Source: GCA-2684655 sp045105235
Lineage (GTDB): Bacteria; Planctomycetota; UBA1135; UBA2386
Assembly (NCBI GenBank): GCA_045105235.1
Contig: JBGCDH010000070.1
Location: forward strand, 28,096 to 92,095
Direction of reading: 5' to 3'
Length of the DNA: 64,000 nucleotides
Of this stretch, positions 1-8,487 are shown in pieces. Under the pieces are notes generated by a model that ran no database searches, had not been told where the DNA came from, and worked only from the letters and a program-made list of their open reading frames with translations. A program made the translations under genes and the position numbers. How positions within the stretch are numbered: the stretch's first letter is position 1; every line of letters begins with the position of its first letter.

Positions 1-17
1 ACAGAGAGCTCGACCCG

Positions 18-713
18 CTACACCACGGGCTTGAGATCTGTAAGGTCGACCTCGAGATCTCGCACGACGGCTAGCCGATCTAGGTATTCCCGCCGGGACA
101 TCTCTGACGCACCGAGAGTCGCCAGGTGCTCCGTTACAAACTGTATGTCGAGCATGCGGATGCCCGCCGCGAACAGCGAGCGCACCAGCGCAACCAGGGC
201 GACCTTGGACATGTCCCGCTCCCGGTGAAACTTCGACTCGGCGGCAAACAGCCCGCCGGCCTGGACGCCGTAAGTCCCGCCTACCAACCGGTCCTCGCAC
301 CAGACCTCCAAGCTGTGGGCGTGGCCGAGCCGGTGCAGCTCGGCGTAGGCTTCGAGCATTTCCGGGATGACCCAGGTGCCGCCATCACGGCGCTCCCCGC
401 AGGCCCGCATCACGGCCTCGAACGACCGATTCCACGTCAGCCGAAAATCCCCGCGGCGCAGCGTCTTGGCCAAGCTGCGCGACACGTGCAGCGATGTTTC
501 GTCGATGTGTCCACGCGGGTCTGGGCTCCACCACATCGGCAGGTAGCCCTCGTCGTACCACGGAAACACGCCGTGGCGGTACGCGTGCAGCAGGCGCGCT
601 GGCTGCAAATCTCCGCCGACCGCGACCAGACCTTCGCCGTCGTAGCCGGCAGGATCCGGAAACTGGATCGGGCCATCAGGCAGCAGCAGTTCCGGGTCTC
701 TTGGTCCAGTCAT
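18..713 (-). CDS. aat: Leucyl/phenylalanyl-tRNA--protein transferase
   Basis: 231 aa, normal length for Aat, which transfers Leu or Phe from aminoacyl-tRNA to the N-terminus of proteins with a basic first residue and so marks them for ClpAP degradation in the cytoplasm. Family motifs visible are FPWYDEG followed by WWSPDPRG (about residues 50-68), the AESKF version of the GESMF block, and SKVALV (about 158-176). ATG start. It follows the RelE-like coiled-coil gene with an 18-nt gap on the same strand, so the two are probably co-transcribed. The stop codon lies 18 nt from the window edge. Confidence 0.95.
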   Translation of the reverse strand: MTGPRDPELLLPDGPIQFPDPAGYDGEGLVAVGGDLQPARLLHAYRHGVFPWYDEGYLPMWWSPDPRGHIDETSLHVSRSLAKTLRRGDFRLTWNRSFEAVMRACGERRDGGTWVIPEMLEAYAELHRLGHAHSLEVWCEDRLVGGTYGVQAGGLFAAESKFHRERDMSKVALVALVRSLFAAGIRMLDIQFVTEHLATLGASEMSRREYLDRLAVVRDLEVDLTDLKPVV

Positions 714-731
714 GCCAATCGCGGAAGCCGG

Positions 732-1775
732 CTACTTGTCCTTCAAGCGGCGCAGTGTGGTGTGCTGCTCTTCTCGGTCGCCCAGCTCCAGCACGTCGAT
801 ATCGCCGCTCGCACGCGGCCGAAAGTAGACGCGCAGCCCCAGCGATGCGCGCAAGCTCCACGTATCCTGGCCGCCCATCGGCTTGACCTCCAGCCCCGGA
901 TAGCCGTGCCCCTCGTGGCAGAACAGCAGCACCGCCTGCAGGGCACGCTCGATCGCGCGGCGCTCCTTGCCCTCGAGCGACTTGTAGAAAGATGGCTGAA
1001 AGTAGGGCATCAGGAAGCGACGCTGCGAGACCGGTTCGGGCTCGTCGAGCATCGGCTTCTTCTTGCGGCGGCGGCTCGCAGGAATCAGTGATTCGAGCTC
1101 GGCGACCTCGTCCTCGAGCTCGCGCATCCGCGAGCGGTCGCGCGCCAGCTGCCGCCGGCGGGCTTCATCGGCGGCCATGTAGCCCTCGCGCTCGCTAACC
1201 AGCTCGTGCAGGCGGCGCTCCAGCGCGCGCTCGTCGCGCGAAGGCGCGATTTCCTCAACGGGCACAGCGGACGGCACCTCCTCAAGGGATCGACGCGCAC
1301 GCAGCAGGCGTTCTTCCGAATCGGACAGGGCCCGCTCGAGCTCCACCTCGCGCTGGCGGGCCCGCTGGGCACCGCCACGGGCACGCTCCAGCTCGCCGCG
1401 CAGACGCAGCGCCTCGCCGTCGCGCAGGGCGAGCAGCGCGCGCGCCTCGGCGGCCCGAGCCTGCTCAAGCTCGGCGTCGATCTCGACCGCGGCATCGCCG
1501 CCCGGAGCCTCGCCACCGCGCTGCGCGAGGAGCAGCTTGAGCACCTCTTCGAGCGGCTCGTTCTGGCGCAGTTCCCCGAGCTTTTGCGCCAACACCTTGG
1601 CGGGTGCGCGCTCGATGCGAAAGCCGCCCTTGGGCGTGATGCCCAGCTTTTGCGCGACCGCGCGCAACTCCTCGACGGGAACGAAATGCTGCAAAAGAAG
1701 CGAGAGCGGCACCCGGCCGTCGTCGTCGAGCACGCGCTCGACCAGCTTCTTGAGAATCAGGGCGTCGGCTTCCAC
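732..1775 (-). CDS. Coiled-coil protein with C-terminal RelE/ParE-like domain
   Basis: 347 aa, GTG start. The first 75 residues are helical and look like a small independent domain. Residues about 100-250 are a Glu/Arg/Ala-rich coiled coil. The last 90 residues (from about 257) have the order seen in RelE/ParE-type small folds: FYKSL, a long helix (RRAIERALQAV), PGLEVKPMGG, then W-S-L-R and a strand LRVYFRPR followed by IDVLELGDREE. The family assignment is inferred from this pattern. No antitoxin-like gene is adjacent: upstream is a possible lipoprotein and downstream is aat. A free toxin is therefore unlikely; a fold reused in a larger cytoplasmic protein is more plausible. Confidence 0.7.
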   Translation of the reverse strand: MEADALILKKLVERVLDDDGRVPLSLLLQHFVPVEELRAVAQKLGITPKGGFRIERAPAKVLAQKLGELRQNEPLEEVLKLLLAQRGGEAPGGDAAVEIDAELEQARAAEARALLALRDGEALRLRGELERARGGAQRARQREVELERALSDSEERLLRARRSLEEVPSAVPVEEIAPSRDERALERRLHELVSEREGYMAADEARRRQLARDRSRMRELEDEVAELESLIPASRRRKKKPMLDEPEPVSQRRFLMPYFQPSFYKSLEGKERRAIERALQAVLLFCHEGHGYPGLEVKPMGGQDTWSLRASLGLRVYFRPRASGDIDVLELGDREEQHTTLRRLKDK

Positions 1776-1784
1776 GCGTGCCGA

Positions 1785-2297
1785 TCAGCGTGGGTAAATC
1801 GGGGTAACGGGATAGACCGAGAACTCGCGGGCATCCCACTTGCGCTCGATGATCTCACGCTCCTCCGGCGTGATCGCGGGCGGCTCCTGCCACCCCCGCC
1901 AGAGCACCCACTCGACGGCGTCGAAGGGCGCACCGATCAGCGCACCGATCTTCCAGAGCACAAACGACGGGAACAAGAAGACCGAGAGCGGATCCCGGGT
2001 CTCCTTGGGCTGCGACCGGTAGACCAGAAACGTGCCCGGCACCGCCAGGAAGTCGATGGGGATCCCCAGCGCAAAGCCGACCGTGCCGCCCACTGCGGAT
2101 GGGAACCGTGTAAACCAGCTGCGCCCGGTCGAGTCATCGACCAAGTCCGATGTATAGCGGACGATCGGCGTGCAGCTTGGAGCCAGCGTGAGCGCTGCGA
2201 GCGCGGCCACGGCAACAAGCGCAGGCCGGGCCTCGCGGACGAGCGGGTTCTTCGACTGCCTCTCGGGGCTTGGCAGGGTCTGTCGGTGGTCCACCAC
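1785..2297 (-). CDS. Putative membrane lipoprotein
   Basis: About 170 aa from a GTG start. Residues about 25-42 form a hydrophobic stretch (ALVAVAALAALTLAPSC) that looks like a signal peptide with a weak lipobox (A-P-S-C). The rest has a Gly/Pro-rich hydrophobic segment (GIPIDFLAVPGTF, later GALIGAPFDAVEW) somewhat like YceK-type small lipoproteins. The start is uncertain: no in-frame ATG precedes the signal peptide, and a different reading frame is open just upstream (to about 2431). It lies 10 nt before the RelE-like gene and is probably the first gene of that small operon. Function unknown. Confidence 0.55.
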   Translation of the reverse strand: MVDHRQTLPSPERQSKNPLVREARPALVAVAALAALTLAPSCTPIVRYTSDLVDDSTGRSWFTRFPSAVGGTVGFALGIPIDFLAVPGTFLVYRSQPKETRDPLSVFLFPSFVLWKIGALIGAPFDAVEWVLWRGWQEPPAITPEEREIIERKWDAREFSVYPVTPIYPR

Positions 2298-2461
2298 GGG
2301 CGCGTTGGGGTTGCAGTGCGTGCAGCCCCTACGGTCGCCACGGCGAGCACCTTTGTCCAGAAGAGGATGCGCCCCGACGTGGAATCATCCAGCAGAACCG
2401 GCCGCGCGCGGCGCCGACTCGTGTCGTGCATCTGGTAGCCCGGGCATGATCCGGCGCGACA

Positions 2462-3118
2462 CTAGCGCTTGCGCCGGCTCTTCGACTGCGCCGGCTCGCG
2501 CCGCGCAAACTCCATGTCGCTGATCAACCAGGCGTCGCGAAGCTCAGGCGCTGGCGCCGTGCTGCCCCGCACGAACTTTGGGTCGGTAGCGTTTTCGAGC
2601 CGCAGCTTGCGCAGGCGCCAGACCGAGGGAGCCGCCGCCGCAGCACCTGCTCGCGTGGCACCCGACTCGCAGTTGAAGATGACGGCGTAGATGAAGTCCA
2701 TGGGGTAGGACTTGCGGTCTTTCTGGGATCGCCCGGGCGACCAGTCGATCGGCATCACGTGGTCGACGGCGCGCCCCTTCTTGCCGATCCTTGCGGGGTC
2801 CTGCTCAACCTTTCGCAGCCGGAAATCGGTGAGCCGAAGCTCGGGGCTGACCGCGTTGATCTGGCCTTCGAAGTAGACGCTCGGCTCCGAGATCGTGTCG
2901 GACGATATGCGCCGGTTCTTGGCGACGATCTCGATCGTCTTCTCGAGCTGCCCAATCTGCTCCAGGTGACCACCACGCCTCGTCGCGCTCTGGTAGGCCT
3001 TCTCGCTCGCCTGCAGCTTGTCTTCGAGGCCGTTCACCCACCACCAACCGAGCGGCAGCAGCACCACCGACAGCAGGATGATGACCTTGTAGATGTCCAT
3101 GTTGCGGAAGAAACTCAT
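2462..3118 (-). CDS. GspM/PilO-like membrane protein
   Basis: 218 aa. A single membrane segment at residues about 8-29 is followed by a coiled-coil stretch (to about 70) and a soluble region facing the periplasm. This is the layout of GspM (type II secretion) and PilO (type IV pili). It starts inside the stop codon of the GspL-like gene (ATGA overlap), and the L-then-M order is the usual one in secretion operons. Sequence similarity to the families is not obvious by eye, so the call rests on topology and position. The C-terminal tail is strongly basic. Confidence 0.55.
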   Translation of the reverse strand: MSFFRNMDIYKVIILLSVVLLPLGWWWVNGLEDKLQASEKAYQSATRRGGHLEQIGQLEKTIEIVAKNRRISSDTISEPSVYFEGQINAVSPELRLTDFRLRKVEQDPARIGKKGRAVDHVMPIDWSPGRSQKDRKSYPMDFIYAVIFNCESGATRAGAAAAAPSVWRLRKLRLENATDPKFVRGSTAPAPELRDAWLISDMEFARREPAQSKSRRKR

Positions 3119-5286
3119 CAGCCGACCTCCACGCGGTTGGAACGATCTTTTGCCTTCAAATCAGCGGGGAACAGCATGCCGACTCGACCACTCGGACCGA
3201 ACGTCGGAAACGGGTCCTTGATGTCGATGTCGAACTTGTAGTAGGCGCCGCTCACGCTCGGCTGATCACGGTTGTCGAACGGCTGGTCCGGCGGGCTCTG
3301 CAGCCCCTGCTCGGGCGCCATGAACGGCGATTCCGGCCGGCCGATTTCTTGCTCGATCGCGCGCTTGACCACCGACATACGCGTGCGGAAGTCCTCGCCA
3401 CGGAAGGCGATCTTGAACTCCAGCTTGCGCTTCTTCATGTCGACGTCGAGGAGCGGCACGAGGTAGCGGCCGAGCTGCGGCTCGATCGCCTTCATCATCT
3501 CGGCCCAGCGGACCAGGACGGCGAGGCCCGACTCGAGCTTGACGTCTTGATAGATGCCGGACTCCTTCTGCTTCTGCGAAGCAACCTCGCCGAGGCGGTC
3601 GAGGACCTTCTTGACACGCGCATGCACCGGCAGCTCATCGAGCTCAGCGACGAGGTCATTGAACGCGTAGGTGATCCGGCTGCTACCCCGCTTCTTGAGG
3701 CCAAAGGTCTGCTTATCGCGGATCCAATTGGACCGCATGATCGGGTGCAGGATGCCGTGGTATTCGACCCCGCCGCCCTCCGTCGGCGCACGCGTGCCAA
3801 GCTTGAGCTCAAGCACGCTCAGCTTCATGACCTTGACCTGCCCGTAGACGAACAGGGCCAGCAGGCCGAACACGCACGCGATGGCGAGCGGGAACTTGAT
3901 GCGGTCGAAGCCGCCCGTCTGCACGAGATCTTCTTGGCGAAGCTGGAAGCCCTGGGGGCCACCAAAGCGACCGAGCGCCAAGCCGACGGCAACCGCCAGC
4001 TGCGGCGACAGCTCTTCGGCCTCGTCGTCGTCGAGCCCGTGGGCGAGGTTCGACAGCACGTCGAGCTCCTGCGGAGCGACGCCAAAAACGGCCTCCAGCA
4101 TCTCGTAGACGCCGCGGCCGCGGCACGCGCTGCCGCTGATCCAAACCGAGCGGATGCGGGCGGCGCGCCCGGACGCGGTCAAGAAGCGCGTCAACTCACG
4201 AGCAAGGCGCTTCAGGTATTTGGTGTGCGCAGCGTCGACCTCGTTGTAGGTAACCAACGCGACGCCAGCGGCGTCGACCGGCGCCACGGCACCGGCTTCG
4301 GAAGCGGCGCCCTTTGCGCCGCCTTCGTCCGCGCCAATCTCCTCGAACAGGAAGTCCTCTTCGTCGAGCTTGTCGTCGCCGCCGCCAGCTGACGCGCCAG
4401 GAGCGGCGACGGCCGAGGCGGGCCCCCTGCCATCATCCTGCTCGCCATCATCTAGCTTGCCGACATCTAGCTCGCCGTCCTTGCTGTCGCCCAACACGGC
4501 ATCGCCGCCAACAACCGCCGGCAGGTCGGCCGACAGCGCAACGCGCACATCCCCGCCGCTCGACAGGCAGTCACGAACGGCTTGCGACGCCTGCTCGGCG
4601 TGCAGCCCGTGCTGGCGCGCAACCTGGTCGGCAACAACCGCTTCTCCGAGTCGGAGAACGCGCATCTCGGCAAGGTCTTCGCCCTCGGTCAGCACGACCT
4701 TGACGCTGCGCGCGCCCAGATCGATGACGGCGTGCACCGGCACTTCGTCCGTGTCGTCGTCATCGTCATCCTCATCGAAGGCGCCGACCCAATCCGCAGC
4801 GCGCCAGAGCGCCATCGTGTCGAGGTCAACCCGCGCAGGGTCCACGCTTTGCGCCTGCAGCGACGTAAGCTGATTGCGCAAGCCGATCTTTGGCACCGAG
4901 GCCACCAGCACGCGCGTATCGCCCGTCAGGGCCTCGCCGACTGGATGGAAGTCGACCACCATATCGTCGACCGAGTGGGTGAAGATCTCGCCTTCGATCT
5001 CGGACTTGACGACCTTGCGGATGGCATCTGCCCCCTTGAAGGGCAGCTCGATGATACGCAGCACGGCTTCGCGACACGGGTGAGCGAGCGTGATCTCGCC
5101 CTTCATCCCCTCCGTGTCAAGCGCCTCGCGCACCGCCTCCGCAATCACGTCGGGACGCATCGGGTCATCCGACGCGCCAACGGCCGCCGACATCGTCGAC
5201 ACCAGCCGCGTCTTGCGGTAGCTGCCGTCGAGCTCGACGACGTGAGCCATCCGGTCACCCGGATCGATTCCGATACTCCTCACCAT
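3118..5286 (-). CDS. GspL-like (PilM-PilN fused) secretion/pilus platform protein
   Basis: 722 aa from the ATG at 5286, chosen because AGGTGA stands 5 nt upstream and the longer frame would run through the preceding gene. The N-terminal part begins SIGIDPGD, like the first phosphate loop of actin-like PilM/GspL domains, and has a second motif VIDLGARSVKVVL. It contains two inserts unusual for the family: an acidic run (about residues 168-180) and an Asp/Gly/Ala-rich low-complexity region (about 265-330). One membrane helix at about 464-483 leads to about 240 periplasmic residues. Cytoplasmic actin-like domain, helix, then periplasmic domain is the GspL arrangement. It sits 4 nt after the Spy/CpxP-like gene. 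Confidence 0.65.
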   Translation of the reverse strand: MVRSIGIDPGDRMAHVVELDGSYRKTRLVSTMSAAVGASDDPMRPDVIAEAVREALDTEGMKGEITLAHPCREAVLRIIELPFKGADAIRKVVKSEIEGEIFTHSVDDMVVDFHPVGEALTGDTRVLVASVPKIGLRNQLTSLQAQSVDPARVDLDTMALWRAADWVGAFDEDDDDDDTDEVPVHAVIDLGARSVKVVLTEGEDLAEMRVLRLGEAVVADQVARQHGLHAEQASQAVRDCLSSGGDVRVALSADLPAVVGGDAVLGDSKDGELDVGKLDDGEQDDGRGPASAVAAPGASAGGGDDKLDEEDFLFEEIGADEGGAKGAASEAGAVAPVDAAGVALVTYNEVDAAHTKYLKRLARELTRFLTASGRAARIRSVWISGSACRGRGVYEMLEAVFGVAPQELDVLSNLAHGLDDDEAEELSPQLAVAVGLALGRFGGPQGFQLRQEDLVQTGGFDRIKFPLAIACVFGLLALFVYGQVKVMKLSVLELKLGTRAPTEGGGVEYHGILHPIMRSNWIRDKQTFGLKKRGSSRITYAFNDLVAELDELPVHARVKKVLDRLGEVASQKQKESGIYQDVKLESGLAVLVRWAEMMKAIEPQLGRYLVPLLDVDMKKRKLEFKIAFRGEDFRTRMSVVKRAIEQEIGRPESPFMAPEQGLQSPPDQPFDNRDQPSVSGAYYKFDIDIKDPFPTFGPSGRVGMLFPADLKAKDRSNRVEVG

Positions 5287-5290
5287 GCTG

Positions 5291-5728
5291 TCACCTGTTG
5301 TCCTGTCGACCAGACGCGGCGGCACCGCCTGCAGCGGCATTGCCCGCAGCAGGATTGCCGACCGAGTTGCCTGGCCTGCTGTCGCGGTCGTAGAGGGCGC
5401 GCTGCCGTTCGTCGAGAACGAATCGAATCCTCTGCTCGGTTCGGCGCCGCGCGGCCAGCTTCTCACTGCGCAGTTCCTGCGGCAGCTGGCTCCAATCGGC
5501 GTCCCTCAAAATCTCCATCTCGCGCCGGCGCCGGTCCCGCAAGACGGCGCGCAGGCTGAGCTGCTGCTCGGCGTCCAGCCTGTAGTCCGTCGCCATCAGG
5601 CGCACGTAGCTTTCGTCTTCGTCGACCTCGCGCTCACCGGCCAGCAGAGTGGGCACCGCCGTGCCGACCACGAGGCCCGTGGCAAAACTGCCGAGGGCAA
5701 CGGCGACAATCCAAAGGCGAAGCGACAT
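5291..5728 (-). CDS. Small membrane-anchored Spy/CpxP-like protein
   Basis: 145 aa with one N-terminal hydrophobic segment (about residues 5-28), then a charged helical region (LDAEQQLSLRAVLRDRRR, later VLDERQRALYD) of the sort found in Spy, CpxP and ZraP-type periplasmic helical proteins. The C-terminus is Gly/Ala-rich and low in complexity. It lies between the anti-sigma-like gene (11 nt gap) and the GspL-like gene (4 nt gap), so it is firmly part of the operon. A periplasmic sensing or buffering role for the sigma/anti-sigma pair is inferred from position only. Confidence 0.55.
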   Translation of the reverse strand: MSLRLWIVAVALGSFATGLVVGTAVPTLLAGEREVDEDESYVRLMATDYRLDAEQQLSLRAVLRDRRRREMEILRDADWSQLPQELRSEKLAARRRTEQRIRFVLDERQRALYDRDSRPGNSVGNPAAGNAAAGGAAASGRQDNR

Positions 5729-5739
5729 GGGGCGCTACG

Positions 5740-6258
5740 CTAGCGGCCCCGCGGCGACTGCTCGCCCGCGCGCAGGCCAGCGTCCTCGACGTCCATCGAC
5801 TGCCGGATGCGCTCGTCGAGCTCCTCAAGCAGGCGCTCCGTCTCCGCGGGCCCCGCCTCTACGCGGCCGGAACCACCGGCATCGAGCAAGCCCGCGTGCC
5901 AGGCCAACCCGGCGGCGCAGAGCAGCAGCGCCGCCAGCAGCAGCCGTCGACATGTGCGCATTGCCCCGTCACTCAGGCTTGCCGCAGCCTCTTGCTGCAG
6001 GAGCTGCTGACGCGACGGCATCGCCCGAACTTCGGCCAGCACACCGGCAGCAAAGCCGGACGGCGCCCCAAAGCCTGCGGCACCGGACTCGACTTCGGCG
6101 GCAAAGGCCTGCTGCAGCGGCTGCGACCGCTGCGCCGCCACTCGCTCGCGCAACGCGCCGTCGACCAGCATGCGCGCAGCAAAGGCGGCGGCCTCGGACT
6201 CGGACAGCTCGTTGTCGAGGTAACGCTGAACTTCGATCTGTTCGCGGGATGGGTTCAT
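5740..6258 (-). CDS. Anti-sigma factor-like membrane protein
   Basis: 172 aa. The N-terminus (VQRYLDNELSESEAAAFAARM) has the helical pattern of anti-sigma domains seen in ECF partners, and one membrane helix lies at about residues 105-124. The zinc-binding HxxxCxxC motif of ZAS domains is absent, so it would be a non-zinc type. It overlaps the sigma gene by 4 nt (ATGA), typical of translational coupling between an ECF sigma factor and its inhibitor. It probably holds the sigma factor at the cytoplasmic membrane. Confidence 0.7.
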   Translation of the reverse strand: MNPSREQIEVQRYLDNELSESEAAAFAARMLVDGALRERVAAQRSQPLQQAFAAEVESGAAGFGAPSGFAAGVLAEVRAMPSRQQLLQQEAAASLSDGAMRTCRRLLLAALLLCAAGLAWHAGLLDAGGSGRVEAGPAETERLLEELDERIRQSMDVEDAGLRAGEQSPRGR

Positions 6259-6917
6259 TGCTGGACTCCTCGCTTTTTGGCTTTTGACTTCGCACCGCGC
6301 GAATGAGACGCGCCGCCACCCACCGTTGGCAACAGCTCAGGATGCTGGCGGATCAGGGCTTCCTTGAAGCGCTGCCGCGCCCGGAACAAGCGAGACTCGA
6401 CCGTGCCGAGCTGGATTTCCAGCACCTCGGAGATCTCGGTGTAGGTCAGGCCTTCAAACTCGCGCAGCACGAGGATCGTGCGAAATTTCTCGGGCAGCGT
6501 GGCGACCAGCTTGCGGGTCACAGCAGCCAGCTCTTCGGACTCGAGGGGCGCCGTCGGGTCGGACGCGCTGTCGGCATTGCCGCCGCGCTCGAACACCTCG
6601 GTGTCCTCCACGAGGCGGAGCCGGCGGCTGCTGGCCCGCGACAGGTGGTCCGTCGCGGCGTTGACCGTGATGCGGTAGAGCCACGTGAAGAACTGCGACT
6701 GGTGGTTGAAGGTATGCAGCTTGCGGAAGACCTTCAGGAACACGTCCTGGGCGAGGTCTTCACACTCAACCGAGTCACGGCAGTAGCGCGACAGCAGCCG
6801 GAACACCCGATCCTGATATCGTCCGACCAGGTCGCCAAAAGCGGCCTCGCTGCCGTCGAGGACGGCGGCGATCAGATCCTTGTCAGTTGCTTCGGGACGT
6901 TGCTTCAAGGCGAACAC
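6255..6917 (-). CDS. ECF-type RNA polymerase sigma factor (RpoE-like)
   Basis: 220 aa, GTG start with AAGG upstream. Sigma region 2 is clear (DLVGRYQDRVFRLL, CEDLAQDVFLKVFRKL, FFTWLYRITVN). An acidic linker follows, then region 4 with the helix-turn-helix (LPEKFRTILVLREFEGLTYTE, LGTVESRLFRARQRFK). First gene of an operon with the anti-sigma, Spy/CpxP-like, GspL-like and GspM-like genes, which makes secretion or pilus functions its likely direct targets. Two hairpins lie in the leader just before the start. Confidence 0.92.
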   Translation of the reverse strand: MFALKQRPEATDKDLIAAVLDGSEAAFGDLVGRYQDRVFRLLSRYCRDSVECEDLAQDVFLKVFRKLHTFNHQSQFFTWLYRITVNAATDHLSRASSRRLRLVEDTEVFERGGNADSASDPTAPLESEELAAVTRKLVATLPEKFRTILVLREFEGLTYTEISEVLEIQLGTVESRLFRARQRFKEALIRQHPELLPTVGGGASHSRGAKSKAKKRGVQQ

Positions 6918-6919
6918 GG

Positions 6920-6957
6920 GGCACCTTGGATCGGTGCCGGCGGGAGAAACTTCCCGC
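6920..6957 (-). promoter_or_regulatory. Two adjacent leader hairpins before the sigma gene
   Basis: Two perfect inverted repeats stand side by side directly upstream of the GTG start: GGCACC/GGTGCC with a 7-nt loop (6920-6938) and GCGGGA/TCCCGC with a 6-nt loop (6940-6957). Hairpins this close to the start could mask or space the ribosome-binding site. They could also be chance stems in GC-rich DNA. Confidence 0.3.
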
Positions 6958-7060
6958 GGGATCTACTTTGCTCGATCGGACCGTACCATGCCTCCATGGC
7001 ACGGCGGCAACAACCTATTCGCAGCGCCATGCGACGCACGCCCTCCCCCGGAACTAGCGA

Positions 7061-8314
7061 TCACTTCGAGCCGCCGTCGAAGAGATGCCCCATCTTCTCG
7101 CGCTTGGTGCGTAAGTACTTCTCGTTGTGCTCATTCGGCTCAATGACGAGCGGCCGCTGGGCGCTGACCTCGATGCCGTAGCCATTGAGCCCAGCCAGCT
7201 TCTTGGGGTTGTTGGTCAGCAGCTCGAGCCGGCGCAGGCCGAGATCGTGCAGGATCTGGGCCCCGGTCCCGAACTCGCGCTCGTCGGGGCGGAACCCGAG
7301 ATGAACGTTGGCTTCGACCGTGTCCATGCCGCGATCCTGCAGCTCGTAGGCCCGGAGCTTGTTGGCGAGGCCAATCCCGCGCCCCTCCTGGCTGATGTAG
7401 AGCACCACGCCGCGCCCGGCCTCCTGCACCCGCTGCATCGCGACGCGCAGCTGCGGACCACAGTCACAGCGCAGCGACCCGAACGCGTCACCCGTCAAAC
7501 ACTGCGAGTGCACGCGCACCAGCACAGCGTCGTCGATCGGCGGAAACCGCTCGCCTTCGCCAACGCGCGGAATCCCGGTCGTCAGCGCCATGTGCGTGCG
7601 GTTGTCGACGCGGCTGTGGTAGGTGTGGCAGTCGAAGTCGCCAAACTCAGTCGGCATCTTGGCGACCGCAACGCGCTCGATCAGGCGCTCGCGCCGGCGC
7701 CGATACTCGACCAGGTCCGCAATGCAGCCCATCTTGAGCTTGCGCTCTTTGCAGAACTCCTCGAGCTCAGGAACCCGCGCCATCTCGCCATCTGCTTTGG
7801 TAATTTCGCAGATCACGCCCGCCGGGCGCAGGCCAGCCAGACGGCAAAGATCGACGATGCCTTCGGTCTGGCCGGTGCGCACCAGGGTGCCGCCGTCGGA
7901 GGCCCGCAGCGGAAAGATGTGCCCTGGCCGCGCCAGATCCTTTGGCTTGGCGTCCGGCTTGACCGCCGCCAGGATCGTCGTCGCGCGATCTTTGGCGGAG
8001 ATCCCCGTGGTCACGCCCTCGGTCGCTTCGATGCTGACCGTGAAGGCCGTGCCAAAGCGCGAGCTGTTTTGCGCGACCATCATCGGGAGCTCGAGCTGAT
8101 CGCAGATCTGGTTGTCGAGCGCTAGGCAGATCAGGCCGCACGCCTCGCGCGACATCTGCGCGACCAGCTCGGGCGTTGCAAATTCGGCAGCAAAGCAAAG
8201 GTCGCCCTCATTCTCACGGTCGGGATCGTCGACGAGCACGATCGGTCGTCCGGCCTTGAGTTCTTCGAGCAGTTCGGGAATCGGGGAAAACGTGTCGGTC
8301 ACGGCGAGCACCAT
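7061..8314 (-). CDS. ribBA: Bifunctional 3,4-DHBP synthase / GTP cyclohydrolase II
   Basis: 417 aa from the ATG at 8314 (GGAG 5 nt upstream; the longer frame adds an unconserved leader). The N-terminal half is RibB, which makes 3,4-dihydroxy-2-butanone 4-phosphate from ribulose 5-phosphate: DDPDRENEGDL, TGISAKDRATT and GHIFPLRA are present. The C-terminal half is RibA, which opens GTP: zinc ligands in CLTGDAFGSLRCDC, then QEGRGIGLANKL. Both active sites look intact. It supplies both branches of riboflavin synthesis. I see no FMN riboswitch in the 173-nt region it shares with the divergent sulfatase gene. Confidence 0.95.
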   Translation of the reverse strand: MVLAVTDTFSPIPELLEELKAGRPIVLVDDPDRENEGDLCFAAEFATPELVAQMSREACGLICLALDNQICDQLELPMMVAQNSSRFGTAFTVSIEATEGVTTGISAKDRATTILAAVKPDAKPKDLARPGHIFPLRASDGGTLVRTGQTEGIVDLCRLAGLRPAGVICEITKADGEMARVPELEEFCKERKLKMGCIADLVEYRRRRERLIERVAVAKMPTEFGDFDCHTYHSRVDNRTHMALTTGIPRVGEGERFPPIDDAVLVRVHSQCLTGDAFGSLRCDCGPQLRVAMQRVQEAGRGVVLYISQEGRGIGLANKLRAYELQDRGMDTVEANVHLGFRPDEREFGTGAQILHDLGLRRLELLTNNPKKLAGLNGYGIEVSAQRPLVIEPNEHNEKYLRTKREKMGHLFDGGSK

Positions 8315-8487
8315 ATCCGCTCCGCGCCCCAATCGGGCATGCACAGCCCGCGGATCGGGCCGGAAGGTGCCGGACGATGTGTCCACGGGGCCACCGACCG
8401 CCCGCAGCCAGCGCCGCCGCCCCGCGCCAAACGCCGCTACCATGGCGCCTGGAGGGACCGCCGAGCCCACCTGATAGCATCCAGCCA

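Noticed and set aside
1..28. On the minus strand the first bases look like the start of a tRNA (TGGTGTAGC followed by GAGCTC)
   Set aside because: The TGGTGTAG is the end of the aat coding sequence including its stop codon, and no anticodon or T-arm can be seen before the window edge.
126..1091. Plus-strand open frame of 321 codons over aat and the coiled-coil gene
   Set aside because: No recognisable domain, and both minus-strand genes have strong support or good codon pattern.
732..2297. Toxin-antitoxin module
   Set aside because: The RelE-like domain is the end of a large coiled-coil protein, and the adjacent small gene encodes a membrane or lipoprotein rather than an antitoxin.
8315..8487. 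Possible FMN riboswitch upstream of ribBA
   Set aside because: The region has none of the conserved FMN aptamer blocks and is only 173 nt shared with a divergent gene.
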